Shown here: positions 1-12,208 of the stretch, piece after piece
How the letters are laid out: every line of letters starts with the position of its first letter
How positions within the stretch are numbered: the stretch's first letter is position 1
NCBI RefSeq assembly: GCF_014898815.1
Contig: NW_026515504.1
Location: 186,001-250,000 of the forward strand
Length of the DNA: 64,000 nt
Direction of reading: 5' to 3'
DNA from: Panonychus citri
Taxonomy: Eukaryota > Arthropoda > Arachnida > Trombidiformes > Tetranychidae
Program-made: the position numbers and the translations under genes
Notes under the pieces: model-generated
What the model saw: the letters and a program-made list of their open reading frames with translations, nothing else
What the model was told of the DNA's origin: nothing
Database searches by the model: none

Positions 1-1382
1 CACAATTTAACAATTTGAATTGTTACAAAACGACCAAGAATTGGACAAGGCTGAAATTAGATGATTAGATTGATGATAGAACAATTAAAAGAGGATATTG
101 ATAATAATATCAAATCGATTTACCTCACAGTTAATTGTCACAAATTGTCCAGGTTCGAGTGATGATCCTTTATAACTTCCGCATAGTCCATTCAAATTGA
201 AATGAGCATTATTGTGATCAGAGGTAATTGATTTATGTCCAACTCGAACTTCAAAATCATGAAGACGATCAGCTGATGATTGAATGATGATGAGAAAGAT
301 AATTAGTAGTTTGTTGAGTCGTTTAGCTACAATCAGGTGATATCATTTACCTGGATTTTTGCGATTTAAAACTTTAACCATTGATACAATGTGGTCACGT
401 TTAAGGTCAACTTGCCACCACGGGAAAGTATCGGCTTCGGCCTCTTCTTTGGTCTGTGACAGATAAGGTACTTTAGTTGGGTCCATGTTGTAATTTCCGT
501 CGACCGCTCGATCAGCTGAATAAGAGACTCCGTTCAGTTCCAACACTGAACTTTGTGTTGACGGTTTTCGTAGGGCAACATTTTCTATCCGTTTAGATTG
601 TTGTTGTTGAAACAATTAAGCAAATTAGTGAAAATTTAATCAAAGAAATTACATTCTAATCATCCAACAATTAAATCATCTTACCTTGAGTTAAATTGGG
701 TAAAATCTGTCTCGAGAAAATAAATCACAAGAAAATCAATCAATAAACAAATCTAATCTATTTATGATTTAATTACTTCTTTACATCTCCAGTAATTAAA
801 ATCTAATCAATAATTTACTTCCCTTAGACAAATTGTGTATTATAAATTCAGTGAATCAATAAATTGTATCGGTAAGATTAATCAATCATAAATCCCTTTA
901 ATCCTTACCATCTAATATTAAAATGATTAGTCTAGCAATTAATTAAGATGATTTAACTTACCATTGAAAAATAAACCCATTTAGTGTGATTAAGTCCATT
1001 AGCATCCGTTTCCGTTGATAAAGGTTGACAAACTTGACTACCATTTGATGATAATCTTTTAATTGTTGAACAATTAGTTGTTAAACTTATCATGATCAAA
1101 TAATCAAATTAATTATACTCACCTGATACAAGTACAATCGGGTATTTGAGCACATTCACTTGCACAATTAAGTAAATTACCTCGTTCATATGAACCAATA
1201 AATTCATTAATTTGATGAACATAAGAGACCGAAATTGTACCAATAACAATTGGAATTAAAATCTAACAACAATTAAGATATAATAATAATAAGAAATTAT
1301 TATTAATAAATAATAATTTTCTTCCAGAAAATATTTTATCATTTACCTGAAGATAAAGTAGTTTGGAAAAAATTAATTCCAT
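1..1382 (-). CDS. Secreted PAN-like / F-type lectin (FTP) domain protein, 3' end outside window
   Basis: Seen: six exons read on the minus strand at 1347-1382, 1133-1262, 962-1055, 685-706, 351-584 and 1-50, with 124-272 lying between the last two; all junctions keep phase. The first two exons give a short hydrophobic leader and then a Cys-rich stretch (NCASECAQIPDC) resembling a PAN/apple module. From about residue 95 a fucolectin-type fold follows: ENVALRKPSTQSS, FPWWQVDL, FEVRVG, GLCGS and GRFVTIQ. Known: this FTP signature is typical of animal F-type lectins that bind fucose-containing glycans, usually as secreted defence or recognition proteins. Inference: a secreted lectin-like protein. 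The protein continues beyond base 1, so the last strands and the full set of ligand residues are not visible. Start chosen at 1382, the ATG beginning the leader. Confidence 0.82.
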
Positions 1383-1672
1383 TGTAAATTGATTAGCTAA
1401 TCAAACTCAACTGAAACTGATTAAATTGTTCCAGTAAATTGGATTACTTGAGTTTGGATCTCAAAGCTAAATCATTTATGAGAAGATTAAATTAAATTAA
1501 TTGTCCAATTAGCTAATTAAAATGTAGATGTACCAAATCTGATTCCAAGCTGATTTACCATGTAGGTGGAGAAGATGAAAAATGACCAATGTCCAGATAA
1601 CTCGTTTGATTTATGTTCACATCTATTATATGAATGATTTCACTAATTACTAAGCTAAATTAATTGATCTGG

Positions 1673-1719
<47 letters not shown>

Positions 1720-1723
1720 TCAG
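1383..1723. other. Intergenic, likely 5' region
   Basis: AT-rich spacer with no convincing exon. It ends in a long CT run (1676-1715) directly before a splice acceptor at 1721-1723. A first exon of the plus-strand membrane protein gene may be hidden here or further upstream; I could not place it. Confidence 0.5.
1676..1715 (+). repeat. (CT)n microsatellite
   Basis: About 19 CT units, eight bases before the CAG acceptor at 1721-1723. It could serve as the polypyrimidine tract of that intron. Confidence 0.95.
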
Positions 1724-2417
1724 GGAGCGGTATCACTCGGAGAAGTCGCCAAAAAGATATTGGAAAAATCGTTCATTTCAAAATTAACCGAAAACGATTT
1801 TCCAAAATCACAAAATGAACAATACAAGGTAAATGTAAAGTAAAATCTAATTGGAAAGAACAATTAATTTCTAATCAAATTAACTTTTAATTTAGTTCAT
1901 CGCCTCCATAATGGATGAGATTTTATCCTTCGATTTGTCTAAAGAAACTCCAGTTAAAATCCCTTCCAAATTTATCGTTTCAATTCCTCCAACCACAATG
2001 CCGCCTAATAAAGACGAGAATATCTTAATTGCTGGTTTAGCACCACCATTGTCTTCATCCCCATCTCCATCCTCATCCTCATCTCCATCTTCATCTCCAT
2101 CCTCATCCTCATCATCTGGAGTCAATACTTGGGGTGCAAACAGGTACATCGCTGCGGAGGAAGATGATGAATTCAAGGTACCCGAAGATAATAAGATTAG
2201 CTCATCATTAGCATTCATGATCGTTGGTTCATTAACAGTAATCTTAGTTAGTTTAATTGCTCTTTTCTTAATCATCTGGTATTATCGAACCAGAACCGGA
2301 AACATTGAACCAAGTACAATGAACGTTAAACCAGCAACAGATGAGAAAACTTCAAGTGATATTAAATCAGTTAAATACGAACCATGTAAAACAGATGAAC
2401 CTGGTTTACCTGTTTAA
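1724..2417 (+). CDS. Single-pass type I membrane protein, unknown function, 5' end unresolved
   Basis: Seen: exon 1724-1828 (acceptor CAG, donor AAG|GTAAAT) joins in phase 0 to exon 1896-2417, giving at least 208 residues. The N-terminal part is soluble and charged. It is followed by a Ser/Pro linker encoded by TCATCC-type repeats (about 2056-2118), an acidic stretch, a hydrophobic segment of about 25 residues (SLAFMIVGSLTVILVSLIAL onward) and a basic stop-transfer YYRTR. The cytoplasmic tail has about 50 residues and ends LPV. Not recognised as a known family. Inference: an extracellular domain on a flexible Ser-rich stalk with a short tail. The start codon is uncertain: the first in-frame ATG inside the second exon is at 1911, but the upstream exon reads as coding. 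The antisense frame is a shadow of the Ser-rich repeat. Confidence 0.6.
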
Positions 2418-3585
2418 ATTAACAATTAATTAATTACCTCATTCTCCATGAGAAACTTTGATTGATTCATACAAACAATTAACTTGGTCTCTTCTTTTTG
2501 TTTCATCATCCCAATAGCTTTTCTCATAATCACAATTCATTAACAAACTTTTTTTATATATAATCAATTTATTAACCTCCTCATGTACAAAATTTAAATT
2601 GTTCAATTACCGATGGTCATTAATAGCTAATAAATCAACTAATTGTGACCATTGGTGATTATAAATAATATTAAACAACAAGAAAAACAAAAAAAAAATG
2701 GTAAATAGTAATAAATGTTTATGATCAATTGTTGTTTTTGTTTTTATGATCATTTGGGTGATCAGCTGAAAAGATGTTAATCAAATTGGTGATTTAGGTT
2801 AGACAATTAACTGTTTCAGTTTTATTTGTATGTTTGGTTATGGTTGTGGTGGTAAATTTAAGGTGGAAGTGATTGGTTCTGGTGATTGATTATTTCAATG
2901 AAATTGTTGAGGGAATTTATGATTTTATCACAGCTTTGATTCTATGTTTTTTTCCTTCTTGTTGTTTGTATGTTTGACTTTTGTGACACAAAATCCAAGC
3001 CAAAAATATTTAGATTAATTGGAAAGGATAAATTAACAAAACAAAATACAAATTGAGTAATTAAAGTAAATAAACTAAAGAATTGTTGACGATGATGATG
3101 ATTTTGGTGGTGGTGATGATGATGATGATGATGATTTGTCTATTCAAACAGTTAATTGGTTATCATTTGGATTAATTTTTTCAGCTTCTTTTACGCTTTG
3201 GGGATCTTTTTTTTTTGAAGATTATGAGATAATAAGGAAATTAAGATTCCGTTTCTTGATTAATTGTTTGTTTCCTCTTTGTGGTTATCCTTGGGCTTAT
3301 CAGTTGAAAATTAATCAAGTGATTCAAATAATTTTATACAGGTTTCTAGGTGAAAAAATACAAATCACTGCATGAGATTTACTCACCAGTAATTATCATT
3401 ATTATATAATTGTTGTAATAATTGTAATAGAAATGATAATAATAATAATCATGCTCAGGTTGTTCTTGGCGATAATTATTATTTTGTAAAGTCAAATCCA
3501 GTTAATCCCAATTTTCTTTGTCATCAGCCCTAAATGAGGTGAAAAAAAGGCAATGAAGTTTTAATTGTTCTGCTAAGTATCTTGG
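2418..3585. other. Intergenic with (GAT/GGT)n tract
   Basis: Lies between two convergent genes, so it holds both 3' UTRs. A GAT/GGT trinucleotide tract runs from about 3091 to 3136. The open frame near 3136-3375 begins inside that tract and has no coding character. Confidence 0.6.
3091..3136 (+). repeat. (GAT)n/(GGT)n trinucleotide tract
   Basis: Mostly GAT units with a short TGG interruption, non-coding, downstream of PHF14. Confidence 0.85.
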
Positions 3586-6500
3586 TTAATTTCGATTGTC
3601 TTTTAGACGGATAACTAACTTTCCATTTTCTTTAAGGTGTGAAGAGTTTCCATTATTTCCGTTTACCATTGAGGTAGATTGATGATGATGATGATGATGG
3701 TGGTGGTGATGGTGGTGGTGATTATGGTGAGAATTATGATGTTTTGTATCCTTTTGTTTAATTGGTTCATTTAAGTAATCCTTTCGGTCTGATTTAACAT
3801 CACTACTTTGTTTGTCATCAATCTTTTCGCTTTCATCTTCTTCTTCATCGTTGTCGTCTTCTTCTTCCTTTTCTTTATCATCCTCATTATCATCCTCTTC
3901 TTCGGCTTCACTTTCCTCATCACTGTCGTCACATTCCTCGCAGAACCATTGATATCCTTTCTTTTTTGGATTCTTTCTTAATGGTGGATTACAACAGGCG
4001 AAATGATAAAACATCAAACACTGATCACATTGAACAAGAAGACTCGATTTTGATGTTATTTTACATTTACTACATTCTTCCTCCGTTCTGACAACTCTTT
4101 TAACGGGTTCAAGAGAGACCAAGATACTATTATTAGGACCCATGCTTATTGTACCTTTACGATTGACTGTATTATCCCGACCGGCGGGTTCATCATCTTC
4201 GTTGGCTGAATCCCGCTTAATCTTATTTTTCTTCTCTTTTCGAACACCTTTTAGTTTGTTTTTCTTTTTTCTACCTCTCTTTTTCTTTACAGGTTCGGTT
4301 GTTGTACCAGTTGTGTCTGCATCAGGTACGAATTTATTTGGACCTTTAACATGTTCCCTAAGTCTCCTTCGCTTTTTTGCCGAATCAACAAAACTATCAG
4401 TGGCTCCAGTTTCATCGCCATCACTTTTTTCTGAACTTTCCTCGTCTTCCTCCTCTTCTTTTTCAGTACAATCAGAACATTGCCATCCTCCGAATCGCGT
4501 TTTTTTGGGCATCCGTTTGAGAGGTGGATCGAGACAATAAAGATGATAATGAAGTTTACAAGAGTCGCAAAGTGCTAACTTTTGAAAATCGTGACTACGG
4601 TGACAGAGACCACATTCAACCAAAAGATTTAACGGAGATGAGGTTGCAGATTCACCGATCTGATCTCCTGTACCAGATTCTTCATCGCGCTTTTCTACAT
4701 AATCATCTTCTAATATCCTAGGTATGGGTACATTTTCTTTTGCGAGAGAGCCCAAAAGTGTCCAAATATTTCGACAAGATTGTTTTAATTCGATATTTTT
4801 GCTTTTATACTGATTCACAAGGTAAGTTAACTCTTCGTAACGTTGTCGAGTTGGATTTTCAGCTCCCTTAAATTGGCGGCATTGGTTTTTAAGTTCATCG
4901 ATCCTTTTCTGCATACTATTTATCCGATTATTACGATCTGAAACAAAAAGAAAAGAACCAAATTAAAGTATGAAATTCTGAAAATCGAATCGGGTCTAAT
5001 TGTTCAATTTTCATACCTAAATAATATGAAACAAATTCAACAGAAAAGGCTGGAGGCAGATGCCATTTCTTTCTTATATCTACATCTTGAGCAGCGATGT
5101 ATTGAGTTTGTGGACTCATTCCAAGAAGTTCAGCTTTTTTAATGAGTTTTCGTACGGCAGATGCACTTGTAGTTAGAAGACGAGACATTTTTTTCGTTGG
5201 TACTGAAAAAGAAAACAAAAGATGAAAGTAAAACAATAAAATTAATTAGCAATTTGATCCCTCCAATCAAATCATTACGATGGTTTAATTGAATCAAAAA
5301 ACTTACTCCATGAAGGTTGTTTCGTCTCATCTAATTTTGCCCATTTAAGTCTAGCTTTTTGTAATTTTCTAATAATCCTTTCATTGTGAGATTTTTCTTG
5401 TTGTTGTTTTTTTATCTTCATTCTTGATTGAAGTGCTAACCAATTTCTCCTTTTAGCCTTGACAGCAACCTTATCTCCAGCATGTACTTTACAGTGAGCA
5501 TAAAATGGATCAACTAATTCAGTTTCCTCTGTACTTTGTGCTTCAGCAAGTAATCCATGGGATTGGGCACAAGTAACATGGAAATAAGATTTACACATTC
5601 CGGCATCACAAGAGACGCAAATACCAGTTCTAGAGAGACGTTCATCTTCACATAGTGTACAAGTTCGAGCACCCCATCGATCATAAGATAATTCAAATAG
5701 AGTTACACCGCTTAGATGACTAGTATCATTAAAGGCAACTCCAGGAATATAAAGAGCACAAACAAGATGGACCCATCTTTTGACATCGGTTTGTTTAAAT
5801 ATACCACCAGTGTTTGGACAAAGATCACAGACTGGATTAGTTACATTGGCAAGACAAGCGTCACAAAACCAGGGTTCAGTTGAGGCTGAGCTTGCATTGG
5901 AATTAACTGAGTCTGCATCACTATCTGTGTCATTAGTTACTCCATAACATGCTTCATGTACAGTAATACCGCACGAGTCACATTCGACTTAAGAAAATAG
6001 CGTTAAAAAGCAAAAAAAAAACAAGACAACACAATTAGGATAATGTAACAAGAATAGAGAAATATAAAAGTAAATTCATCATTATTACCTATTTCATCGG
6101 TTTCATGGGAAACATCACCCATACAGACTGAGCAAACTAATAACTTGGTTACTTTAGTTGGTAATTCAAATTTAATTGATGAAAGATCATTTGAGCCTTT
6201 TAGAAAATCATCCTTGGAATGGAAATCATTTAATAACATGGACGTTTTAGAAGATTTGTCTTTCTGTTTTTTCTTATCTTCTTCTGCATCTTCCTCTTCA
6301 TCACCTTCTTCATCGTCTTCGCCATCAGGGTCATCGTCATCATCATCATCATCCTCATCCTCATCCAAATCATCATCTTTTTCAGCAGCCGCGATATCTT
6401 TAGATCTTGAGAAGCAAAAAAGAAACAATAAAAAGAAAAAAGAAACAGAGAAAAAAGCAGAAATCATTAGCTATTTCAGTTTGGATGAATCGATTTTTTT

Positions 6501-6776
6501 TTCAACAGTTACAAGTTTACAATCAAACTGGTGTAACTTAATTACAAAGTTTACATGGTGTTTAACTTACTTGGGAAGATATTCTTCATCATCTGAGGAC
6601 GAATCAGCAAGAAGATCAAGGTAGAGTAGGTTACTGTTGGGTTTAACTTTACGTTTTTTGGGATCCCGGTCAACCATTGATTTCAAGATAAACTCGGCAG
6701 GAGATTTAACATTTCCACTTGATCTTTTCTTTTTCCCTGTTTCGGACATTTTAGAGATTGAACCAGTCTTTGGCAT
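3586..6776 (-). CDS. PHF14: PHD finger protein 14 (PHF14)
   Basis: Seen: five exons, 6571-6776, 6089-6405, 5307-5987, 5017-5202 and 3586-4937, in consistent phase, totalling 913 residues, close to vertebrate PHF14. Residues 1-150 are basic then very acidic. From about 157 there is a PHD finger (CSVCMGDV, then VECDSCGITVHEACYG) continuing into an extended PHD with CDLCPN and HCKVHAG. A helical linker follows, then a second PHD (CGLCHRSHD, CDSCKLHYHLYC) near 570, a basic stretch, and a third PHD (CSKCKITSK, CDQCLMFYHFACC) near 750. The C-terminus is acidic with a poly-His run of about 14. Known: PHF14 is a nuclear histone-H3 reader and transcriptional repressor. Odd: the poly-His is encoded by an ATG/GTG-type repeat that could vary in length. 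Serine-rich frames on the opposite strand are artefacts of the acidic tracts. Confidence 0.95.
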
Positions 6777-7624
6777 TGTGATAGTTCAATTAATTATAAT
6801 TACTAATCATAATAGAAATAAAAAAAAATTCCATTACATTGAAAAAATGAAAATCAACACACATAAAAATGAAAAAGAAAAGAAAATGATTTTCTTACAA
6901 TTAACAAATTAGAATACTAGATGGCGCTTAAATCGAAAAGAATATGTAATGACATCTAGTGGATGGAAAAATTATTAATCCAATTACGATCTTGTTAATT
7001 AAATTGTGATTAGTTTTTTTTTAATTGTCGAACTGATTTTCGATTTTTTTTGGTCCATCAAAATATACATTTGATGGATCACAGTATCTATTCAGATTCA
7101 GTTGTGATTGGTTAACAAAAACTGAGTAAATTAGTTGACATTTGCTGTTGAAGAAAATTAAAAGTTTGATAAATAAGTTAATCAATTTTAATTATCAATT
7201 TAAATTAATTTTCGCTTTAGATACAATTAATTAGATACATTTAATGAATTTTAAAGGGGTTTTTCACTGATTTTTCTTTTTTTTTCAAAGGTAACAAAAT
7301 TTTTTAATTCTCTCAAATTTTAAATTGTAACTTTTTAAAACTATAACTGGATTTATGTTGTTTTATATATAAATTTAAACCAGTTTTTTTTACCATCACA
7401 ATTTAATTTGATTGTAATAAATGAATACACGTTGATTTTTTAGCCTTTCGTCAGATAAAATGATATAATTTCGTTCAACAAATTGATAATGAAAAAAAAG
7501 AAACTCTCCAAAGTCAAATTCATTCGTATTGTGACCTTAGGTGACATCGAAAGTTTTTTTAAATAAGTTAATTGTAAATCCAAATCCATTGGATTAAAAT
7601 TTGTTGTCGGGTTAACAACATTTC
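6777..7624. other. Intergenic between PHF14 promoter and CRHBP 3' end
   Basis: AT-rich. It should hold the PHF14 promoter/5' UTR and the CRHBP 3' UTR. No exon or RNA gene recognised. Confidence 0.6.
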
Positions 7625-9728
7625 TCACTGAAATTCACGAAATGTTGAACAAATTAAATTCGACGATGAAAATTGTGTTATCAAATCGAAAGCAATTGTA
7701 ATTGAATTCTCATAACGTCCACTTGATACCATTCGAACCGCTGTATTACCACAAGCGATATCAACTTTAATTTTTCCTAAATTAACAATAATAATGATGA
7801 GAAAAACATGAAAACAAGATTAACAATCTAATTTCGACGACAATTTGTATTACCTGATAAAAATTCGAGACCACAAAACTCTCCAGCGACATTCATAATG
7901 TCAGTGTCCAGTCCATCGCCACCAATTATCTCAGCATAATCAGAGACACCGATAGTTTTACACTGTTGTTATAAATAACAAGAGATTGATCACAATTAGT
8001 AAATTTCTAATCAAATGGTATCAAGAATACATCTAAGGTAATATTGGAAACATTGATTGATATTCGTTGTTATTATTGGAAACCTACTTCTCTCATGAGT
8101 CCGGTTTCAATTGTATTATTGTTAACATTGGAATTGGAATCTCCTTCCTTCACCCTAACACCAATATCGGTTGAAATGATCTGGAAACTTTCAGGGAACA
8201 TAATGGAAACACTGCAATTTGTTTTTCGTCCAAAATTTTTTATCGTATAAACACCTTGAGGATTTTGAAGGATCGCATTACAAGCTAAATAGGAATCATA
8301 AGAAAACAAGAAGAGAAAAACATAAATCGAAATTGTAATATTCATAATTAATATTTTTTTATAAACAATAACAAAATTTTCCTCTCCAAAGATAAACAAT
8401 GTAATAAATACTATTAAGTTTGTATCATGTAAACTTAATTTCTCTCTCTCTCTCTCTGAGTCTGTTATTCAAAACATTAACCAGCTAATAATCATCTCGT
8501 GATTTAATCACAACCAAACACGAAGGCAATTAACTAAATTACTCGAGAAAGAGTAGCATTAAAAATTGTTATGGTTTTTGTTTTGTTCTTCCCAAAAAAA
8601 CTTCATCAGAATAATTTATTCCAACAGTTTATTGGTGTTATAAAAATACTCACGTTCTGGGTTATTCTGGAATCGTACGTTTATCTTGAAACCATCGAGT
8701 TCCTTTGGTATTCGGAATTCAATTAGACCCACATTTTGAGACATTGCGAATTTCCTATCAGGCTTTTTGGAACCACAAAATTCTTGATAACGTTCATCTC
8801 TTGGAACTGGATGATCTCTAATGGCAGGGAAAAATTGTCCATTCAATTCCCAACCATCTACAACACTTAAAAGTCCACTATCGGTACAATCAACGGAGAA
8901 ACTTTCAAATTCAAAGACCACCTTTTGATCGGGTTGAGCAATTACATAAAGGCCACAAACTTCACTTATATTTCCCGGTGATACATATGAGTAAACACCT
9001 TCATCTGATTTAACAGAGATACATTCTAATCATCCAAAATGGAGGCGAAATTGAAGAAAAACAATTAATTAGATTGACAGAATCAACAGAGAGATATTCC
9101 AACTTACGTCCACGTTCATCATGTTCTAATTTGGTTATTTTATCACCAAGAAGAATGTCCAATAATTCTTGTTCAATCAGATCAATACTGGTTAGATTAA
9201 TTGTTTCTTCTTCTGTTGTTTGATTCTAGAATTAAAAAAAAAATAACAATAATAATAAGAAAATAGAATGAGAAAAACAATCATCTTAATAAGTCGTTGG
9301 GTAAACACAATAATTATGGACTAGAAGATTAGAGAATGAGTGGTGAAGATAATTGTGTAGATGGATAATTAGATAATGATGACACTACGATGGAGAGAGA
9401 GACACACAAATTAACCTTAATTGAGTAAATTAAAACAATCAAATTAAAAGATGAATACAATTTATGTTGGTCAAATGTTGACAACAACAATCAATGAGAT
9501 CACAAGATCTTAAGACCAACATGTTGATTAGATTGATTCATACCCTCAATTGATTAAATAGTTTAGATTGAAATTGATATGAGGAATATATTGTTAATAC
9601 AGTGAAAGGTGTATTCTAACTGGATTAGAATTGATTGTTGGAACAATTTAACTTACCAGAAAGACAAAAGAAGCAAAAAGAGTTGAGTAAAGGTAAAAAG
9701 ATATAATTAAGTACGAAAGACATGACAT
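7625..9728 (-). CDS. CRHBP: Corticotropin-releasing factor-binding protein homologue
   Basis: Seen: six exons, 9657-9728, 9108-9225, 8654-9025, 8088-8284, 7854-7962 and 7625-7776, sum to 339 codons with every junction in phase (vertebrate CRHBP is about 322). A 24-residue hydrophobic leader is followed by a Glu-rich linker, then family blocks: EGVYSYVSPG, CGLYVIAQPDQKV, VDGWELNGQFFP, RYQEFCG, SQNVGLIEFRIP, FQNNPEPCN, GVYTIKNFGRKTNC, and a C-terminal half with paired cysteines. Known: CRHBP is a secreted CUB-like protein that binds CRF-family peptides and limits signalling; arthropods have DH44-type CRF-like ligands. Inference: the ligand here is a DH44-like peptide. Two ATGs lie near the start; the upstream one (9728) keeps phase with exon 2, the one 5 bases downstream does not. 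Confidence 0.95.
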
Positions 9729-10309
9729 TATCGAGGTTAAAGTACACGTAAAGATGAGGGGAAATGTCACAAAGAGACTAATTAGAAAAGAGATAGAGAT
9801 GGTGAAAATTGATTAATTGTGATTAATTAACAACAATTAAAAAGAAAAACAAAACAAAACAGTAATCACAGTGAGAGAGAGAGAGAAGAAAACAAAAGCA
9901 ACCACACTGAAGGAAAAATTAGTTTCCGTTGAAAAGAACGAGAATTTCAATGGGAAATGGAGAGAGTTGAATGTATCAATTTGAGAGAAATGAAAATTTG
10001 ACTCTAATTAAAAGACAACAATTAACTTATAATGAGGTTCACATTAAATTGAAAGAGATAATTAACAAGCAATTAGCCGATTAGGTAATAATGGTAACAT
10101 GGTGAACATTTAAAAATAAACATCACATTGGAAAGAAACAGAAAGTTACATATGAGAGAAGGAAAAATGAACAGAACCACAAGAGAAAATAAAACTCGGA
10201 GAATTGGGAGATGATTAGAATTGAATTTAATTCGAACCAATCAAATGTGTAACATTTACGTTTTTTTTTGTAACAATATGAACAAAGTGATTAGTTAAAT
10301 TGTTGGAAA

Positions 10310-10311
<2 letters not shown>

Positions 10312-10341
<30 letters not shown>
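10312..10341 (+). repeat. (GA)n microsatellite
   Basis: About 15 GA units in the purine-rich upstream flank of CRHBP. Confidence 0.95.
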
Positions 10342-10343
<2 letters not shown>

Positions 10344-10682
10344 TAATAAACAATTAGAGAGATTGGAGACAATTTTCTAATGTGAGAGTAAACATTGAGA
10401 TAGATAAGACAACGAGAGAATAAAAAAAAAATGAAAGAGAATGAAGGAGAAGAACTTTTTTAGATCATTGAGAAAGAGATTGATTGTGTGTCAATGGAGA
10501 GAAGGCAAAGGAAATAATTAGAAGAAGATATGAGATGATGATGATGATGAAGAAAAATGATGATGATGATTGAAGGAAAGGATGAGAATCTAAGGAGGAG
10601 GAAAGAGAAAAGGATGAATCCAAATGAAGTAACACCGAAGCCTAAGGCTGCTCATTAACAGAGAGAAAATGAGTGAGTGAGT

Positions 10683-10706
10683 GAGAGAGAGAGAGAGAGA
10701 GAGAGA
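10683..10706 (+). repeat. (GA)n microsatellite
   Basis: About 12 GA units, preceded by GAGT repeats. Confidence 0.9.
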
Positions 10707-12208
10707 TGAGGTTACAGGGAGGAAGAAAATTCGAAGAAGAAGATTAATTAATGGTGATGATAGAAAAAGGAAGAGAGTGAGAGAGAGAAGGTCTTTTTCG
10801 TTGGAAGATAAAAATACTTCATCTTCGAATAGGTTGGTTATTATGGACTATTGAATTTTTCGTCGAACTGGCGTCAAACCATCGCCTCGATTACGTGCAA
10901 CTCAATCAACACCACTAATCATGTTGATCGTAAATTTAATATTCTTTCTGAGGAGAAAGAAGAAGAAGAAGAAAAAAATTCTATCATGATTATCATGATT
11001 TTCTTTGAGAATTTTTCTCTTCATCATTTCGTTTGGAAACATTTTTCAAATTTTCTTTTTTGGCTCGTAAATGATTTATTCTTAATTGTCAGAATTGTTT
11101 ACCGAACAAAATTTTAACTTAATTGATTGTTAATCTAATAACTTTTAGGACTTTACATTAATCTGGTTAAAGGTTAAAATGGTTTTGATTATCATAATTT
11201 GATTTCCATTAAGTTGATCATCCTAAATGTCACCCGATCATCTTGATTAACTTTGTAATATTAAATTAATTGGTTACATTATTATTACGTAAGAGAAAGT
11301 GATTAATTCACAATTAACTTTTACAACTTAATTTCTCATCAATTGTTTGCTATTGATTGCCAACCAAACAATTAATAAGAATTGAAATGAAATGAAATGA
11401 AAAACTTATCGAAACTTGTTGATTGTATTAATCGTTATCAATGAAAACAATCAGGGAAAAAAACTTTTCCTTATTAAATTAACTAATCAAGATGAGTGAA
11501 GAGGATTAAGAACAAGGGATTGGCTCCAAATTGATTAAGGACACAACAGTTAGCATATTAGATTAGATTAATTAATGAGTTAATTAACATGAACAAGAAA
11601 ATCATAGAACCAGCAGATTGAAATTGAAATGGAAACATTGATTTCTATTGTTGGTTATTGAGCTAAATGATCAATTTATTTACTCGAAAGATAATTTGAT
11701 CAATTAAATCTAATTATTCATAGAAATGATTAACGAGAGGTAAACAATCAGTAAGATGAACAATTTAATCAAAGTCAAAATTTAATCTGAGAATCGAGGA
11801 TTTAACCTGAATATCGAATCGGGATGAAGATGGAAACACTTTTTACGGTCAAATGTTGATAAAAGTTTTAAATTTCTCACGATTAAGGGCCTGATTCTGA
11901 TTAGTTAATCATTAGAATGGTTAGAACAGTAAAGAGGATTAAGATGTAAAAGTTAGATTGTTAAATAAATTGTGATTTATGTTTCATTTTGGAACAATTT
12001 AACTAATCAATGGTTAATGATCATTTCAGGCTTTTCCTTGTTTGTTTACCTTAATTATATTATTGAGGAGATCAAGTTAAATCATCATCAGTTTCAGTTA
12101 AATTATTTCATCATTGATTTGCTCTTGACATTTTGCTCGTGTTTGTTTGCTGATTAACAACAATTAACAAATCAAATTTCCATCAACAATCAACACAATC
12201 GTTTTACA

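Larger units (their letters stand above)
9729..12208. other. Long non-coding region, purine-rich with GA microsatellites
   Basis: The plus strand from about 9700 to 10800 is strongly purine-rich (pyrimidine-rich on the CRHBP sense strand), with GA repeats at 10312-10341 and 10683-10706. From 10850 it becomes ordinary AT-rich DNA. It separates two divergent genes and probably contains both promoters. Open frames at 10851-11117 and 11972-12157 lack coding character. Confidence 0.6.

Noticed and set aside
1892..2275. Minus-strand Asp/Glu-rich frame
   Set aside because: Shadow of the Ser-rich repeat in the plus-strand membrane protein, which has a proper TM segment and splice sites.
4142..4540. 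Plus-strand Ser/Phe-rich open frame
   Set aside because: It is the complement of the acidic and basic tracts in PHF14, whose minus-strand reading has conserved PHD fingers.
6145..6624. Plus-strand poly-Ser frame
   Set aside because: Complement of the acidic tract of PHF14 exon 2 and crosses real splice sites.
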